From: Thermobifida cellulosilytica TB100
GTDB lineage: Bacteria; Actinomycetota; Actinomycetes; Streptosporangiales; Streptosporangiaceae
Assembly (NCBI RefSeq): GCF_001517975.1
Contig: NZ_KQ950180.1
Coordinates: 131,722 to 195,721 of the forward strand
DNA length: 64,000 nt
Direction: 5' to 3'
Every line of letters starts with the position of its first letter. Within the stretch, counting starts at the first letter, position 1. The notes below the pieces were generated by a model. The model did not search any database. It was not told the DNA's origin and saw only the letters and a list, made by a program, of their open reading frames with translations. This document shows positions 15,866-28,187 of the stretch, in pieces. The position numbers and the translations under genes are program-made.

Positions 15866-17725
15866 TCACACAGTACCCCCAAAACGCTCCCGCATCATAC
15901 GTTTATGCTGCTCAACCGCCATGAGATCGGCGAACACACGCTGGTATTCCTCGGCGTCGGAGATCGGGTCGAGCCTGCCCAGCCGCGATTTGAGGTTTGT
16001 GATCCTCCGGTTGACGGAATGAATTCTTATTGTGCTGATGATCTCCTGGGCGCGGTGTTCGTCGAGTTCTCCGTAGACCTCGATCGGCTCCACCGCCAAC
16101 TGGGTGAGGAAGGTGCGCTGCGCGTCGGTGCGGGCGGCCTCGCGCAGTTGTCCGGCCCACCGCGCCGGGTCCTCCGCCGCGGCCGTGCCGCCCTGCTCCT
16201 GGATCAGGGCGAACACCTGGCGGTGCTGCTCGACGGTGAACGCCTCGGGTTCGAGCTCGTCGAACCCGGTGCACAACTGGGGGTGCTGCACCGCGAGCTT
16301 GAGCACCTGCCGCTCCCGCCGCACCGACGGGTCGCGCAGGTCGTAGTCGGGCGCGGGCGGCGCGGGCCGCCGCTCCGGGCGCCCGCCCTGCCGGGCGCGC
16401 CGCATGTGCTCGCGGACCCGCCTGGCGACGAACTCCTCGTCCATGATGCCGAGCCAGCGGTCCAGGCTGACGCCGTAGAGCTTGCGCACCCCGGCGTTGC
16501 GGATGCTCGCCACGATGGGGGCCGCCGCGTCCAGCGCGGCCAGCCGCCCTTCGGGGGTGTCGAGGTTGTGGCCCTCGAACTTGCTGCGGATCATGAACTC
16601 GTACAGCGGCTGCTTGGCCGCGATCAGGTCGCGCACCGCGGCGTCGCCGCGCTGCACGCGCAGGTCGCACGGGTCGAGCCCGTCGGGCTGCACGGCGACG
16701 AAGGTCTCCGAGGCGAACCCGTGCTCCTCGGCGAAGGCGCGCAGGGCCGCGTTGCGTCCGGCCTGGTCCCCGTCGAAGGTGAAGACCACCTCGCCGCCGA
16801 ACTCCGAGCGGCCCAGCAGCAGCCGCCGCAGGATCTTCAGGTGCTCCTCGCCGAAGGAGGTGCCGCAGGTGGCGATGGCGGTGGTGACCCCGGCCAGGTG
16901 GCAGGCCATCACGTCGGTGTAGCCCTCGACGACCACCGCCTGGCGCTGCCGGGCGATCTCCTTCTTGGCCAGGTCCAGCCCGTAGAGCAGGCTGCCCTTC
17001 TTGAACAGCGGGGTCTCGGGGGTGTTGAGGTACTTGGGCCCGTCGTCGTCGGGGTCGAGCTTGCGCGCGCCGAAGCCGACGACCTCTCCGGCGACGTCGC
17101 GCACCGGCCACACCAGGCGGCCGCGGAACCGGTCGTAGAGGCCGCGCCGCCCCTGGCTGGCCAGGCCGCCGCGGAGGATCTCGGCGTCGGTGAAGCCCTT
17201 CTTGCGCAGGTGGGTGGTGAGCGCCTCCCAGGAGGCCGGGGCGTAGCCGACCCCGAAGCGCTCGGCGTCGGCCCGGGTGAAGCCGCGCTCGGCGAGGAAG
17301 CGGCGGCCCGCCTGCGCCTGCGGGCTGAGCAGTTGCTCGGCGTAGAACTCCGCGGCGACGCGGTGCGCCTCGACCAGCCGCTGCCGCTGCCCCTGCTCGT
17401 TGCGGGGCACGTAGCCGCCCTGCTCGTAGCGGAGCTGGATGCCCGCCGCGCGCGCCAGGTGCTCGACGGCCTCCACGAACCCCAGGTGCTCGATCCGCTG
17501 GATGAAGGCGATGACGTCGCCGCCCTCGCCGCAGCCGAAGCAGTACCAGAGGTTGCGCGCCGGGGTGACGTTGAACGAGGGGGTCTTCTCGTCGTGGAAG
17601 GGGCACAGGCCCTTCAGGGAGCCGCCGCCTGCGTTGCGGAGCTGGAGGTACTCGCCGACCACGTCGGCGATGGGGGACCGTTCCCTCACCAGGGCGACGT
17701 CTTCGTCTCTGATTCGACCTGCCAC
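15866..17725 (-). CDS. dnaG: DNA primase
   Basis: This 619-residue primase makes RNA primers for DNA replication. The N-terminal zinc-binding domain has [13 protein letters not shown] and [11 protein letters not shown] (residues 41-70). The catalytic Toprim core has [18 protein letters not shown] and [14 protein letters not shown] with the metal-binding acids. The C-terminal helical region ([20 protein letters not shown]) is the helicase-interacting part. Length is normal. It lies downstream of dgt and upstream of a primary-type sigma gene on the same strand, an actinobacterial version of the dnaG-rpoD pairing. Confidence 0.97.
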   Translation of the reverse strand: MAGRIRDEDVALVRERSPIADVVGEYLQLRNAGGGSLKGLCPFHDEKTPSFNVTPARNLWYCFGCGEGGDVIAFIQRIEHLGFVEAVEHLARAAGIQLRYEQGGYVPRNEQGQRQRLVEAHRVAAEFYAEQLLSPQAQAGRRFLAERGFTRADAERFGVGYAPASWEALTTHLRKKGFTDAEILRGGLASQGRRGLYDRFRGRLVWPVRDVAGEVVGFGARKLDPDDDGPKYLNTPETPLFKKGSLLYGLDLAKKEIARQRQAVVVEGYTDVMACHLAGVTTAIATCGTSFGEEHLKILRRLLLGRSEFGGEVVFTFDGDQAGRNAALRAFAEEHGFASETFVAVQPDGLDPCDLRVQRGDAAVRDLIAAKQPLYEFMIRSKFEGHNLDTPEGRLAALDAAAPIVASIRNAGVRKLYGVSLDRWLGIMDEEFVARRVREHMRRARQGGRPERRPAPPAPDYDLRDPSVRRERQVLKLAVQHPQLCTGFDELEPEAFTVEQHRQVFALIQEQGGTAAAEDPARWAGQLREAARTDAQRTFLTQLAVEPIEVYGELDEHRAQEIISTIRIHSVNRRITNLKSRLGRLDPISDAEEYQRVFADLMAVEQHKRMMRERFGGTV

Positions 17726-17779
17726 GAGAGTTCAGGGTAGTTCCTCCCCGCGGCCGTGCGGCGCCGCGGGACGGCCGCC

Positions 17780-19012
17780 TCAGCACAGGCGGTCGTGCCA
17801 GGCCAGGGCGGAGGTGTCGGTGAGCGAGGCCACCTGGTCGACGACCACCCGCAGCGCGGCGGCGTCGTCGCGGGCCGCCGCGTAGTCGGCCCGGAACCGC
17901 GGCTCCAGGGTGTGGGGCGCCCCCGCGGCGACCGCCTCGACCAGTTCGGCGACCACCCTGCGCTCCCGCGCGTAGCGGCTGCTGTCGTCCTCGGGGAAGA
18001 CGTAGTGCGCGGTCACCGCCTTGAGCAGCGCGCACTCCAGCCGCTGGCGGCGCGGCACCACCAGTTCGGCGGAGTAGCGGGTCAGCCGCGCCGTCCCGTA
18101 GGCGGCCCGGGTGGCCTGCTCGGCCGCGCGGCAGAACCGCCCGATCAGCTCGCTGGTGAGGTTCTTCAGCGCCGCGAGCGAGGGCAGGTCCCCGGTGAGC
18201 GCGTCGGGCCAGCAGTCCTGGGCCACCAGGCCTTCGAAGACCTCCTCCAGCTCGGCCGGTTCGGCGTCGCAGTAGCGCGCCGCCGCGGTCGTGCACACCC
18301 GGGCCCGTTCGACCGGGCTGCGCAGCGCGGCCAGCCGGATCTGCCCGGAGTACAGCCCGTCCTCCAGGTCGTGCACCGAGTAGGCCACGTCGTCGGACCA
18401 GTCCATGACCTGGGCCTCGAAGCAGGGGCGCCGCTCGGGCGCGCCCTGGCGCACCCAGGCGAAGACGTCGGCGTCGTCGGCGTAGGCGTTGAACTTGCGG
18501 GTGTCCCCTCCGGCGCCGCGCGGCCACGGGTACTTGAGGGTGGCGTCCAGGGTGGCGCGGGTCAGGTTGAGCCCGGCGCTGCGCCCTCCCGGCGCGCTGA
18601 CCTTGGCCTCCAGGCGGGTGAGCAGGCGCAGGCTCTGTGCGTTGCCCTCGAAGCCCCCGCAGGGGCGCGCCGCCGCGTCCAGGGCGGCCTCGCCGTTGTG
18701 CCCGAACGGCGGATGCCCCAGGTCGTGCGCCAGGCAGGCCGCCTCCACGAGATCCGGGTCGCAGCCGAGGGCGGCGCCGAGCTCCCGGCCGATCTGGGCG
18801 CACTCCAGCGAGTGGGTGAGCCGGGTGCGCGGGAAGTCGCTGGCCCCCGGCTGGGCCACCTGGGTCTTGGCGGCGAGCCTGCGCAGCGCGAAGCTGTGCA
18901 GGACGCGGGCGCGGTCCCGCTCGAAGTCGCCCCGGGACCGCCTCTTGGGCGGTTCGGCGACCCACCTGCTCCGGTCGTGGTCGCCGTAACCGCTGTCCGG
19001 GGTCTCGACCAT
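17780..19012 (-). CDS. dgt: Deoxyguanosinetriphosphate triphosphohydrolase-like protein
   Basis: This 410-residue HD-domain phosphohydrolase cleaves dNTPs to nucleosides and triphosphate. The family N-terminus [21 protein letters not shown] and [18 protein letters not shown] supply the first His, [17 protein letters not shown] is the HD motif, and [16 protein letters not shown] carries the last metal-binding Asp. Length fits the type-2 dGTPase-like group, many of which act on several dNTPs. It sits 54 bases before dnaG, as in Mycobacterium and Streptomyces, suggesting shared transcription linking dNTP pools to priming. Confidence 0.93.
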   Translation of the reverse strand: MVETPDSGYGDHDRSRWVAEPPKRRSRGDFERDRARVLHSFALRRLAAKTQVAQPGASDFPRTRLTHSLECAQIGRELGAALGCDPDLVEAACLAHDLGHPPFGHNGEAALDAAARPCGGFEGNAQSLRLLTRLEAKVSAPGGRSAGLNLTRATLDATLKYPWPRGAGGDTRKFNAYADDADVFAWVRQGAPERRPCFEAQVMDWSDDVAYSVHDLEDGLYSGQIRLAALRSPVERARVCTTAAARYCDAEPAELEEVFEGLVAQDCWPDALTGDLPSLAALKNLTSELIGRFCRAAEQATRAAYGTARLTRYSAELVVPRRQRLECALLKAVTAHYVFPEDDSSRYARERRVVAELVEAVAAGAPHTLEPRFRADYAAARDDAAALRVVVDQVASLTDTSALAWHDRLC

Positions 19013-19106
19013 GGGTGTCCCAACGACGCGCCAGTACCTTCTGCCCCACTTTATGGAGATTTGTGAGGGAAGTTCGGTGTTTCCCGGGCGCGCCGCGGCC
19101 GCCGGA

Positions 19107-20081
19107 TCAGAGCGCGTCGACGCGGACCGTGGCGCTCTCGCCGAAGACCCAGTAGTGCCACAGCGAGGCGGTCTCGCGGGTGATGTACCAGAGCTGGGTC
19201 TCGCGTTCCCGCACGGCGGGGCCCGAGCGGGCGGGGGACGTGGCGGCCTCGATCCCGAAGTCCTCGGCGATCTCCCGGGAGCGCAGCGAGTGCCAGGGGT
19301 CGCTGACGATCACGGCGCTGCGCCAGCCCTGCTCCTCGAAGACCCGCGCGACCAGCTCCAGGCTCTCCAGGGTGTCGCTGCCCTCCCCGATGGGGACGAC
19401 GCTGTCCTCGGGCAGCCCCTGCTCGACCAGCCAGCGGGCGCCGCTGTCGCCCTCGGTGTAGTTGTCGCCCGGCTGGCTGCCGCCGACGGTGACCACGACG
19501 GGCGCCACCCCCTCCGCGTACAGTTCGGCGGCGTGGCTCAGCCGGGCCTCGAAGACCGGGGAGGGGCGGCCGTTGTACTGGCTGGCGCCCAGCACCACGA
19601 TCGCGTCGGAGGGCGGGCGCTGGTCCTGGCGGGCGGTGTACCAGACCCAGCCCCAGGTGGCGACGGGCAGCAGGACCGCGACGAGCACGAGCAGGGCGAG
19701 GGCGCGCAGCACCAGCCGCCCCGGGCGGATCCTGCGGGAGCCCTCGCGGGCGGGACGGCGCAGGGTGCGGGTGTCGCCGGGGTCCCCGGCGCCGAAGGGG
19801 TCCTCGGGAACGGCTTCCCGGGGCTCGGGGCGGCGCGGTGCGGGCTCCTCGTCGCGGGCGAACCGCCGGGTGGCCTCGTCCGCGGGGCCGCCGGGGCGGG
19901 CGGCCCCGAAGCCGTCCGCGGGCCGGACGAACGTCCTGGCCCGGTCGTCGTGGCCGTCCCGCTCGAACCGGGCGGTGGGCTCGGCGGCGGGGGCGGGCCT
20001 GGGGAACACCCGGGTGGCCTCGTCGTCAGGCTCCCCCCGGTTCCCCCTCTCAGGTCCGTCGCCGGTCGCGCGCACTTTCAC
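19107..20081 (-). CDS. DUF218 (YdcF/ElyC-like) membrane protein with charged N-terminal extension
   Basis: The C-terminal 200 residues are a DUF218 domain: [67 protein letters not shown] and [16 protein letters not shown]. Proteins of this fold (YdcF, SanA, ElyC) affect envelope integrity. One membrane helix precedes the domain ([21 protein letters not shown]), so the domain faces outside. About 130 residues of Arg/Pro/acidic, repeat-like sequence (DEATRVF, DEATRRF) form a cytoplasmic tail. Start is uncertain: GTG 20081 is used; GTG 20075 and a longer frame to 20243 are possible. Confidence 0.8.
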   Translation of the reverse strand: MKVRATGDGPERGNRGEPDDEATRVFPRPAPAAEPTARFERDGHDDRARTFVRPADGFGAARPGGPADEATRRFARDEEPAPRRPEPREAVPEDPFGAGDPGDTRTLRRPAREGSRRIRPGRLVLRALALLVLVAVLLPVATWGWVWYTARQDQRPPSDAIVVLGASQYNGRPSPVFEARLSHAAELYAEGVAPVVVTVGGSQPGDNYTEGDSGARWLVEQGLPEDSVVPIGEGSDTLESLELVARVFEEQGWRSAVIVSDPWHSLRSREIAEDFGIEAATSPARSGPAVRERETQLWYITRETASLWHYWVFGESATVRVDAL

Positions 20082-20298
20082 CCCCTGGCCGATCGAGCAC
20101 GGTCGTGCGGTACCGCTCCCCGGGGCACGGGCAGGGTCCCTGCCGCGGGTACGGGCGGCCACGGTGCGCCCGTGCGGTCGGCGCCGCCCTGACCGGGGCC
20201 GCGCACCGCCGGGACCGGCCCGGATCACGCTTCCCGAGGTCAATGCTATGAGAGGGACACGATCACCACGGCGGTATGTCCACTATCAGCCATTGGCG

Positions 20299-20324
20299 GG
20301 GTTCGGACCCCGGGGGGCGAACCC
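20299..20324 (-). terminator. Hairpin downstream of ppdK
   Basis: GGGTTCG and CGAACCC form perfect 7-base arms around a 12-base loop that can itself pair CCCC with GGGG. It lies 40 nt after the ppdK stop on the minus strand. There is no T tract. Confidence 0.5.
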
Positions 20325-20364
20325 GGGGCCCGGACGGAGCGTCTAAGCGTCCCCCTGCCGCGGG

Positions 20365-23040
<2,676 letters not shown>

Positions 23041-23433
23041 GGGAACTCCTTTTGTCACGGCCGGGCGACCTGGGATGGCGCGACTTTACCCGACACCGTC
23101 CAGCAACTTTGCTCAGCACACCCCCCATTCTAGTGTTTACGCAGGTCAGAAGCTGTTGAGTGGTTTAAACCAATGGTCTGTCTGTTCTGTACTGATTCAT
23201 ACCCCGAACCCCTCCGCCAGCCGTCGCCAGTGACCCTCAGAACCAGAGGTCAGAGCAGATCTAGACCACTCACCCCCGCAGCTACCCCCGGAACTGGTCC
23301 ACAACACCACCCGACACCCCCGGAATGTGCCCAGCGCCACAGTTGTACCAATGAGTAACCTACGTAGGCGTAAGTTACTCTCCAGACAGAAGGCCCACGG
23401 GCGTCCGGAGATTCAGAGGCGGCGAAGAAGAGC
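23041..23433. other. 393-base divergent promoter region between ppdK and the hemolysin III gene
   Basis: This is clearly less GC-rich than its surroundings and has no credible ORF. On the minus side it holds the ppdK ribosome-binding site (complement of 23045-23051) and a TAGAAT -10. On the plus side it holds a long palindromic operator (23353-23380). The middle 200 bases are CA-rich and show no structure I can name. Confidence 0.6.
23353..23380. promoter_or_regulatory. 28-base palindromic operator (TetR-like)
   Basis: GAGTAACCTACG-TAGG-CGTAAGTTACTC has 12-base arms matching at 11 of 12 positions around a 4-base centre. It lies 53 nt upstream of the hemolysin III start. The core (AACCTACG...CGTAAGTT) resembles TetR-family sites found before lipid and membrane genes in actinobacteria, from memory. 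No TetR gene is in the window, so the regulator is elsewhere. Confidence 0.65.
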
Positions 23434-24177
23434 GTGACCGTGCAGTCTGAGGACCGATCCAGAGCAGAGAACCCGCACGTCTCCCCCGACACCACCGGGC
23501 CGCTGGACCGGGTCGAGGCGGCAGCGTCCGACCTGCTGCACGCGGCCAAGCCCCGCCTGCGCGGCTGGCTGCACCTGGGCACCGCCCCCCTGGCCCTGGC
23601 GGCGGGGATCGTCCTGGTCTGCTTCGCGCCCACCGCCGCCGCCCGGTTCGCCAGCGCGGTCTACGGCCTCAGCGCGGTCCTGCTGTTCGCCACCTCGGCC
23701 ACCTACCACGTGGGCCGCTGGTCGCCGCGGACCGCGGCCGCGCTGCGCCGGATGGACCACTCCAACATCTACCTGATCATCGCCGGCACCTACACGCCGT
23801 TCGTGCTGCTGGTGCTGGAGGGCTCGCTGCGCACCGCGATGCTCGCGCTGATCTGGGGCTGCGCCGCCGCCGGGGTGCTGTTCACGATGTTCTGGCTCAA
23901 CGCCCCGCGCTGGCTGTCCACCGCGCTGTACCTGGCCCTGGGCTGGGTGGCGCTGCTGTTCCTCGGCGACCTGGTCCGGGGGGTCGACACCGCCCCGCTG
24001 GTGCTGGTCCTCGCCGGCGGCATCCTCTACAGCCTGGGCGCGCTGGTCTACGCCCTGAAGCGCCCCGACCCCGCGCCGCGCTGGTTCGGCTTCCACGAGA
24101 TCTTCCACGTGCTGACCATCGCGGCCTTCGTCTGCCAGTACGTCGCGGTGTTCCTCGTTGTCCACGCGGCGGGCTGA
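23434..24177 (+). CDS. Hemolysin III / PAQR-family membrane protein
   Basis: This 247-residue seven-helix membrane protein has the PAQR signatures SATYHVGRWSPRTAAALRRMDHSNIYLIIAGTYTPF, with the His and Asp that form the zinc site, and GFHEIFHVLTIAAF, with the C-terminal His pair. The first 40 residues are hydrophilic and cytoplasmic. Relatives are called hemolysin III in bacteria and adiponectin/progestin receptors in eukaryotes, and a ceramidase-like hydrolase activity is proposed for the fold. GTG start with a GAAGAAG sequence upstream. It is monocistronic, behind a strong palindrome and ended by a long hairpin. Confidence 0.9.
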   Translation: MTVQSEDRSRAENPHVSPDTTGPLDRVEAAASDLLHAAKPRLRGWLHLGTAPLALAAGIVLVCFAPTAAARFASAVYGLSAVLLFATSATYHVGRWSPRTAAALRRMDHSNIYLIIAGTYTPFVLLVLEGSLRTAMLALIWGCAAAGVLFTMFWLNAPRWLSTALYLALGWVALLFLGDLVRGVDTAPLVLVLAGGILYSLGALVYALKRPDPAPRWFGFHEIFHVLTIAAFVCQYVAVFLVVHAAG

Positions 24178-24192
24178 GGCGGCCCGGAACAG

Positions 24193-24230
24193 GGGAGGGG
24201 CCCCGGACCGCGCGGTCCGGGGCCCCTCCC
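24193..24230. terminator. Bidirectional hairpin terminator
   Basis: Perfect 18-base arms (GGGAGGGGCCCCGGACCG and complement) are separated by only CG. It sits between the convergent hemolysin III and glyS genes, 15 nt from each stop. Confidence 0.8.
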
Positions 24231-24245
24231 GTGCCGGTCTGCGGG

Positions 24246-25634
24246 TCAGCAGCCGGGCAGCCGCTCCCACAGGTACTGCTCGACCCGGTCCAGGGAGATG
24301 CGCTCCTGGGCCATGGAGTCGCGCTCGCGCACGGTGACCGCGTTGTCCTCCAGGGTCTCGAAGTCGATCGTCACGCAGAACGGGGTGCCGATCTCGTCCT
24401 GGCGGCGGTAGCGGCGGCCGATCGCGCCGGCGTCGTCGAACTCCACGTTCCACCGCTTGCGCAACTGCGCGGCCAGGTCGCGGGCCTTGGGCGACAGGTC
24501 GGCGTTGCGCGACAGCGGCAGCACCGCCGCCTTGACCGGGGCCAGGCGCGGGTCGAGCCGCATGACGACGCGCTTCTCCATCTTGCCCTTGGCGTTGGGC
24601 GCCTCGTCCTCGGAGTAGGCGTCCAGCATGAAGGTGAGCATCGCCCGGTCGACACCCGCCGCGGGCTCGATGACGTAGGGGACGAACCGCTCGTTGTTCT
24701 CCTGGTCGAAGTAGGACAGGTCGGTGCCCGACTTCTCCGAGTGCGTGGACAGGTCGAAGTTGGTGCGGTTGGCGATGCCCTCCAGCTCGCCCCACTCGCT
24801 GCCGACGAAGTTGAACCGGTACTCGATGTCGACGGTGCGCTTGGAGTAGTGGGACAGCTTCTCCTTCGGGTGCTCGTACAGCCGCAGGTTGTCCTTGTTG
24901 ATGCCCAGGTCGACGTACCACTGCATGCGGGCGTCGATCCAGTACTCGTGCCACTCCTCGTCGGTGCCGGGCCGGACGAAGAACTCCATCTCCATCTGCT
25001 CGAACTCGCGGGTCCGGAAGATGAAGTTGCCCGGGGTGATCTCGTTGCGGAACGACTTGCCGATCTGGCCGATACCGAACGGGATCTTGCGGCGGGCCGA
25101 CTGCTCGACGTTCTTGTAGTTGATGAAGATGCCCTGGGCGGTCTCGGGGCGCAGGAACGCCAGCCCGCTCTCGTCCTGCACGGGGCCCAGGTAGGTGCGG
25201 AGCAGGCCGTTGAACATGCGCGGCTCGGTGAAGGCGCCCTTGGCCCCGCAGTTGGGGCAGTTCAGGTCGGCCAGGCCCCCGGCGGGCTCGCGGCCGTGCT
25301 TGGCCTCGTACGCCTCGGCGAGGTGGTCGGCGCGGAAGCGCTTGTGGCAGGACTGGCACTCGGTGAGGGGGTCGACGAACGCCTCGACGTGCCCGGACGC
25401 CTCCCAGACCTCACGGGCCAGGATGACACTGGAGTCGATGCCGACGACGTCCTCGCGCTCCTGGACCATCGCGCGCCACCACTGGCGCTTGATGTTGTTC
25501 TTCAGCTCCACGCCCAGCGGGCCGTAGTCCCATGAGGCACGCAGACCTCCGTAGATCTCGCTGGACGGGTAGACCAGTCCACGACGCTTGGCGAGACTGA
25601 CGAGGGTGTCCATTGCCTCTGACTTGGCGGCCAT
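24246..25634 (-). CDS. glyS: Glycyl-tRNA synthetase (alpha2 type)
   Basis: This 462-residue class II synthetase charges tRNA-Gly. Motif 1 region is [29 protein letters not shown], zinc-like pairs CQSCHK and CPNCGA lie in the insertion, motif 2 is [25 protein letters not shown], and motif 3 is [11 protein letters not shown]. The anticodon-binding domain closes the protein ([18 protein letters not shown], then [12 protein letters not shown]). It is the eukaryote-like homodimeric form usual in actinobacteria. ATG 25634 has GGAG 9 nt upstream. It is monocistronic. Confidence 0.96.
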   Translation of the reverse strand: MAAKSEAMDTLVSLAKRRGLVYPSSEIYGGLRASWDYGPLGVELKNNIKRQWWRAMVQEREDVVGIDSSVILAREVWEASGHVEAFVDPLTECQSCHKRFRADHLAEAYEAKHGREPAGGLADLNCPNCGAKGAFTEPRMFNGLLRTYLGPVQDESGLAFLRPETAQGIFINYKNVEQSARRKIPFGIGQIGKSFRNEITPGNFIFRTREFEQMEMEFFVRPGTDEEWHEYWIDARMQWYVDLGINKDNLRLYEHPKEKLSHYSKRTVDIEYRFNFVGSEWGELEGIANRTNFDLSTHSEKSGTDLSYFDQENNERFVPYVIEPAAGVDRAMLTFMLDAYSEDEAPNAKGKMEKRVVMRLDPRLAPVKAAVLPLSRNADLSPKARDLAAQLRKRWNVEFDDAGAIGRRYRRQDEIGTPFCVTIDFETLEDNAVTVRERDSMAQERISLDRVEQYLWERLPGC

Positions 25635-25806
25635 AGTTGTTGTCTCCATCCATCCGGCTGGCGGTCGGCGGATCGCGGGAAGGCGCGACGCTCGAAGTGG
25701 ATACAGCTCCCCAAGCCTATTGGACCCGCAGACGTCTTCGCTCATCCGGTGATGTGACCGTTTTCCGCGGTCACCGGGGTGCGGGCCGCCGGGCCGCCCC
25801 GGGGCC

Positions 25807-26106
25807 TCAGCCCGCCGCGGGGGGCTGCTCCGCCAGGACCTCGAAGGCGCTGGCCTCGTCGTGGGCGGTGGACAGCAGCGGCACCGCGGAGACCTTGACG
25901 TCGAAGTCCGACAGCGCCCGGCGGTAGAAGCCCGGCCCCTCCCACTCGGTGACGAGCGTCCACAGGGCGGGGTCGTCCACGGCGCGCGCCAGCGACCCCC
26001 GGCGGTAGCCGGGCCTGCGGGCCAGGGCCTCCAGCGCGGTCGCGGCGCGGACGGCGAAGTCGTCGGCGTCCTCGGGGGGAACGGTGTGCCTGGTGATGAC
26101 GATCAC
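25807..26106 (-). CDS. Antibiotic biosynthesis monooxygenase (ABM)-fold protein
   Basis: This 99-residue dimeric alpha/beta ferredoxin-like protein runs [57 protein letters not shown], the standard ABM core of two beta-alpha-beta units. Such proteins oxidise small aromatics, degrade heme, or have no known reaction. It starts 57 bases after the glycosyltransferase gene on the same strand, so it may be the last gene of the RiPP transcript, or an unrelated neighbour. No cofactor-binding residue is diagnostic. Confidence 0.75.
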   Translation of the reverse strand: MIVITRHTVPPEDADDFAVRAATALEALARRPGYRRGSLARAVDDPALWTLVTEWEGPGFYRRALSDFDVKVSAVPLLSTAHDEASAFEVLAEQPPAAG

Positions 26107-26163
26107 CCGGCCATGCTGCCACAGCGGCGGCGCAGGCGGGCACCCGCCGGCCTTCCGGGGCCC

Positions 26164-26997
26164 TCATCCGCCGTCGACGGCGGCGCGCCACAGGGGGGCG
26201 CAGTCGGGGTGTTCGGCCGGCTCGGGCCAGCGCTCGGGAACCGGAGGGCACGGGCGCAGCGGCGGGTTGCGCCACCGCAGCGCCCCGGGGGTGACCGTGG
26301 TCCCCCGCTCGTCCCACCCGGTGTGCTCGCACAGGGAGTGCGGGGGGCGCAGGCACAGTCCCCCCGACAGCATGTGGTGGTACCACCAGCCGACCGCCCA
26401 GAGGTTGCGCGGACCGGCCTCGGCCGCCATCTTGGGCATGTCGCTGCCGTAGCGTTCGATGTCGACGCCCCGGGCCGCGCACCGCTCCATGGTCTCCACG
26501 GCGGGGCGGTCCATCCCCTCCCAGGCGCGCCGCCAGGTCCCCCAGACCCAGCACTCGGCCTTGCCGTCGAAGTAGGGGCGTCCGTCCAGACCGTCGGGGG
26601 TGATCCGCGGGTGGGTCCACGCGGTCACGCTCATCACCCGCGGGTCGTCGGCGTAGTGCTCGAGCGCGGCGGTCAGGTAGGTGTAGGCGCCCTGCTGGCA
26701 CACCAGGTCGTCCTCGACGAAGATCGCGGCCTCGTACCGGTCCAGCACCCGGCTCGCCCCGTCCACCACGGAACGCCCCAGCCCCAGGTTGACGGGGCGC
26801 TCGTGGACCTCCACCGGGCACCACGACACCTCACGCAGCAGGCGCCGGACCTGCGTGACACCGGGGACGTCCCCGGTGTCGCGCGGACCGTCGCTGAAGG
26901 CGATGAGGAGCGGGACCCCGTCGGCCCGCAGCGCCGCCAGGGTCTGCTCCAGCAGGTCCGGGCGGCGGAAGGCGAAGACGACGACGGGGACGGTCAC
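26164..26997 (-). CDS. GT-A-fold glycosyltransferase in RiPP locus
   Basis: This 277-residue protein begins VTVPVVVFAFRRPDLLEQTLAALRADG, a nucleotide-sugar-binding beta-alpha unit. It has the metal-binding motif IFVEDDLVCQQGAYTYL and an acceptor-side segment FDGKAECWVWGTWRRAWEGMD rich in aromatics. The pattern is that of the GNT-I-like (GT13-like) or hypothetical GT2-related transferases found in actinobacterial and cyanobacterial clusters. The start GTG overlaps the radical SAM stop by 4 bases (GTGA), so it is co-translated with the maturase. A natural role would be glycosylation of the matured peptide or a carrier. Donor and acceptor are unknown. Confidence 0.78.
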   Translation of the reverse strand: MTVPVVVFAFRRPDLLEQTLAALRADGVPLLIAFSDGPRDTGDVPGVTQVRRLLREVSWCPVEVHERPVNLGLGRSVVDGASRVLDRYEAAIFVEDDLVCQQGAYTYLTAALEHYADDPRVMSVTAWTHPRITPDGLDGRPYFDGKAECWVWGTWRRAWEGMDRPAVETMERCAARGVDIERYGSDMPKMAAEAGPRNLWAVGWWYHHMLSGGLCLRPPHSLCEHTGWDERGTTVTPGALRWRNPPLRPCPPVPERWPEPAEHPDCAPLWRAAVDGG

Positions 26998-28187
26998 GGT
27001 GCGAGGGCCGATCCGGTGCGCCGTTGCAGGTGCCGCAGCAGCACGTCGACGGTGGCTTTCTTGTGCACCCGGCAGGTCCGCGTCTCGGCGACGTCGAAGC
27101 GGCCGGTCTCGAAGAACTTGTTCGACGGGGACCCGCCCCCGCAGAACGCCCAGTAGTCGCACGTCTCCCGGCACTTCTGGACGCCGGCCGCGATCTCGTC
27201 GCGGACCCCCCGGAAGGTGGGGTGCTCGAGCATCTCGTCCAGGGGCCGGTCCACCAGGTTCCCCATCGCGAACCCCGCACCGTCGGCCGCACGCGCGGTG
27301 ACCAGTTCGGGGCAGAAGGTGCTGACGTTGCCCAGGTGGTCCACGTTGAAGATGTGAAAGGGCTGGTTGGTGGTGTTCACCGGGTCCGCGCCGCCGTAGG
27401 CCAGTGCGGCGGTGTTCGTCCACACCTCGCGGATCTTGACGGCTCCCCGGTGGTGCTCCGCACGCTCCAGCAGGCGGGCGAGGAACTCCTCGTAGCGTTC
27501 GGTGGAGTCGGCGGAGCCCAGTGACGAGGTGCGGTTGACCCCCTCGATCTCGTCGATGTTGAACCCGACCTCCCTGATCCCGTGGTCGACGAAGAAGTCG
27601 TAGAACTCCTCGGGGTGGTCCAGGGTGAAGTCGGTCAGGACGCTGATCGCGCCGAACCCGATCCCCGCCTCCTGGAGCAGCCCGACCCCCCGCATCACCG
27701 CGGCGTGCGTGGGACCGCCCCTGCGGGTGGTGCGGACCCGGTCGTGGATGAACGCCGGGCCGTCCACGCTCACTCCCATGCCGACCCGGTGCCGCCGGAT
27801 GAGATCCACCCAGGCGCCGTCGAGCAGTGTGGCGTTGGTCTGGAAACCGTGCTGGACCCGCCGCCCGTGGCGCTCGGCGGCACGGGCGGCGGTCTCGAAA
27901 GCCTCCTCGTAGAATTCCCGCGGCATCGCCAGGGGTTCACCGAGGTGCCACAGGAACACCACTGAATCCCCGACCAGTGAACTGGAGAGAATTCCCGAAC
28001 ACACGGCGCGCAGTACTTCCGGGCGCATTTTCACGGTCCGGTGGCGTTCGGGAAGATAGCAGTACGAACAGTCGAGATTGCAGAAGGTCGTCGGCTGGAG
28101 GACGACCAGCGTCCGCCGGGGTTCCGCCGCGGGCGCGTCAGGGGTTTCTACTCGTACCACTGCGTGAACTGCACCCAGTCCGACCAT
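26994..28187 (-). CDS. Radical SAM/SPASM peptide maturase, GrrM-like (cyclophane-forming type predicted)
   Basis: The protein has the CX3CX2C cluster motif at Cys36, Cys40 and Cys43 in TTFCNLDCSYCYLPER. A SAM-binding GEP-like segment is WHLGEPLAMP. The C-terminal SPASM region (about residues 290-375) contains STFCPEL, KCRETCDYWAFCGGGSPSNKFFE and TRTCRVH, for auxiliary 4Fe-4S clusters. The LQPTTFCNLDCSYCYLPER opening is characteristic of GrrM/OscB-type maturases that crosslink aromatic residues. Its 5' end overlaps the precursor gene (stop at 28148). Start 28187 or GTG 28160 are both possible, and neither has a clear RBS, consistent with translational coupling. It is followed by an overlapping glycosyltransferase. 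Confidence 0.88.
   Translation of the reverse strand: MVGLGAVHAVVRVETPDAPAAEPRRTLVVLQPTTFCNLDCSYCYLPERHRTVKMRPEVLRAVCSGILSSSLVGDSVVFLWHLGEPLAMPREFYEEAFETAARAAERHGRRVQHGFQTNATLLDGAWVDLIRRHRVGMGVSVDGPAFIHDRVRTTRRGGPTHAAVMRGVGLLQEAGIGFGAISVLTDFTLDHPEEFYDFFVDHGIREVGFNIDEIEGVNRTSSLGSADSTERYEEFLARLLERAEHHRGAVKIREVWTNTAALAYGGADPVNTTNQPFHIFNVDHLGNVSTFCPELVTARAADGAGFAMGNLVDRPLDEMLEHPTFRGVRDEIAAGVQKCRETCDYWAFCGGGSPSNKFFETGRFDVAETRTCRVHKKATVDVLLRHLQRRTGSALAP

Noticed and set aside
15912-19049. 1045-residue minus-strand frame across dnaG and dgt
   Set aside because: It runs out of frame through two well-supported genes and is Arg/Gly/Pro-rich throughout; a GC-driven shadow.
23370-24177. Hemolysin III as a toxin or virulence gene
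   Set aside because: PAQR/hemolysin III proteins are widespread membrane proteins in harmless bacteria; the name does not establish lytic activity.
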